Positions 63,381 through 64,000 of a stretch of 64,000 nucleotides of DNA are shown piece after piece; position 1 is the first letter of the stretch, and the number at the start of each line of letters is the position of its first letter. The translations under genes and the position numbers were made by a program. The stretch covers positions 62,001-126,000 of the forward strand of contig JAIEMS010000006.1 in assembly GCA_019751915.1 (NCBI GenBank), written 5' to 3'. The stretch comes from Burkholderiaceae bacterium (GTDB taxonomy: Bacteria; Pseudomonadota; Gammaproteobacteria; Burkholderiales; Burkholderiaceae_C). The notes below the pieces were generated by a model. The model did not search any database and was not told the origin of the DNA. It saw only the letters and a list, made by a program, of their open reading frames with translations.

Positions 63381-64000
63381 ATGTTCTTGCACCTGAAAAA
63401 CATTTTGACGGCGGACGAAGTCCACAGCGCCCGCCAGCTGCTGGGCGACGATGCGCCGTGGATGGATGGCCGCACCAGCGCTGGCGGGCAGGCGCTGGCG
63501 CACAAGCGCAACGAGCAATTGGCCCAAGACAGCGCCGCCGCGCGCCAGTTGCGCGCTCTGGTGCTGGCTGCGCTGCACCGGGATGCGCTGTTTTTTTCGG
63601 CGGCCCTGCCGAAAAAAATCTTCAATCCACTGTTCAACCGCTACAGCGGAGAGAGCAATTTTTACGGCAACCATGTCGATGGGGCGGTGCTGCACTCCAA
63701 AGCTACCGAGCAATGGGTGCGCAGCGACCTGTCTTGCACCCTGTTTTTGGCCGACCCGACCGAATACGATGGCGGCGAATTGCTCATCAAAGAGGCACAG
63801 GGCGAACGCGCCATCAAGCTGCCTGCGGGCGATATGGTGCTTTACCCCAGCTCGACGGTGCACCAGGTGGCCCCGGTGACGCGCGGGGCGCGCATCGCCA
63901 GTTTTTTTTGGATCGAGAGCATGGTGCGTTCGACCGAGCAGCGCCAATTGCTGTTTGGTATGGACATGGATTTGCTGCGCTTGCGTGCCAGCATCGGCGA
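63381..64000 (+). CDS. piuC: PKHD-type Fe(II)/2-oxoglutarate dioxygenase PiuC (partial)
   Basis: Starts one base after the siderophore receptor stop (MFLHLKNILTADEVHSARQL) and runs off the right edge after 206 codons. The iron-binding triad is visible: His98 and Asp100 in FYGNHVDGAVL, His161 in STVHQVAPV. A co-substrate Arg is at 171 (TRGARIAS). PiuC commonly follows a TonB-dependent siderophore receptor and modifies or processes the siderophore or its receptor route. The 3' end is missing. Confidence 0.9.
   Translation, partial: MFLHLKNILTADEVHSARQLLGDDAPWMDGRTSAGGQALAHKRNEQLAQDSAAARQLRALVLAALHRDALFFSAALPKKIFNPLFNRYSGESNFYGNHVDGAVLHSKATEQWVRSDLSCTLFLADPTEYDGGELLIKEAQGERAIKLPAGDMVLYPSSTVHQVAPVTRGARIASFFWIESMVRSTEQRQLLFGMDMDLLRLRASIG

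Overview
The window is a chromosomal segment of a betaproteobacterium, almost certainly a member of the Comamonadaceae (Burkholderiales); I cannot fix the genus. The evidence is gene content and order: phaR, aat-bpt, the ilvI-ilvH-ilvC-pssA-leuA block, glnB next to nadE, a sigma factor followed by DUF3619/DUF3106/RDD genes, zapA next to 6S RNA, and hemN next to fnr. Coding density is high and most of the window is GC-rich. Two stretches are AT-richer: a secreted-protease gene at 54154-55320, strongly so, and the second half of a hybrid kinase at about 37800-39312, mildly so.

Layout. 59-3064: PHA regulator phaR, the N-end-rule transferases aat and bpt, and an IclR regulator. 3081-10640 (minus strand): a D,D-endopeptidase, then leuA behind a leucine leader-peptide attenuator, pssA, ilvC, ilvH and ilvI. 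10921-14380: an ECF-like sigma factor with its DUF3619/DUF3106/RDD partners, then dgkA and a LOG-family gene. 14433-18380: glnB, nadE, a FemAB-like acyltransferase and ppa. 18480-28242 (minus strand): a complete Wsp-like chemosensory operon whose output is an HPt-REC-REC-GGDEF diguanylate cyclase. 28512-39312: an M14 peptidase lipoprotein, an Arg/Lys/Orn decarboxylase, rlmD, a small lipoprotein, a Bax-inhibitor-1-like protein, and an HD-GYP response regulator paired with a multi-receiver hybrid histidine kinase. 39314-51396 (minus strand): cobalamin salvage and uptake (cobC, cbiB, bluB; then cobO, btuD, btuC, btuF, cobU, cobB, btuB) under a cobalamin riboswitch, with a heme-motif chemoreceptor between the two halves.

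51748-54115: a small coiled-coil gene and zapA, an IS200/IS605 element with frameshifted tnpB, then the 6S RNA gene. 54154-64000: the AT-rich protease, a TSUP permease, an HD-GYP protein, a TauE/SafE-like protein, hemN and fnr with FNR-box-like sites between them, a SWIB-domain protein, and a Fur-box-preceded catecholate siderophore receptor with piuC, which runs off the right edge.

Three regulatory themes recur. Cyclic-di-GMP: one diguanylate cyclase and two HD-GYP proteins. Metal and cofactor supply: B12, heme and iron. RNA-level control: leu attenuator, cobalamin riboswitch and 6S RNA. Two further patterns are not explained by genes. One is a two-copy element of about 107-113 bp, upstream of ilvC and upstream of the HD-GYP regulator, that begins with a type I-C-like CRISPR repeat. 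The other is a dispersed short repeat with an ATAGCTGCT core that lies between genes and also, in frame, inside several coding regions.
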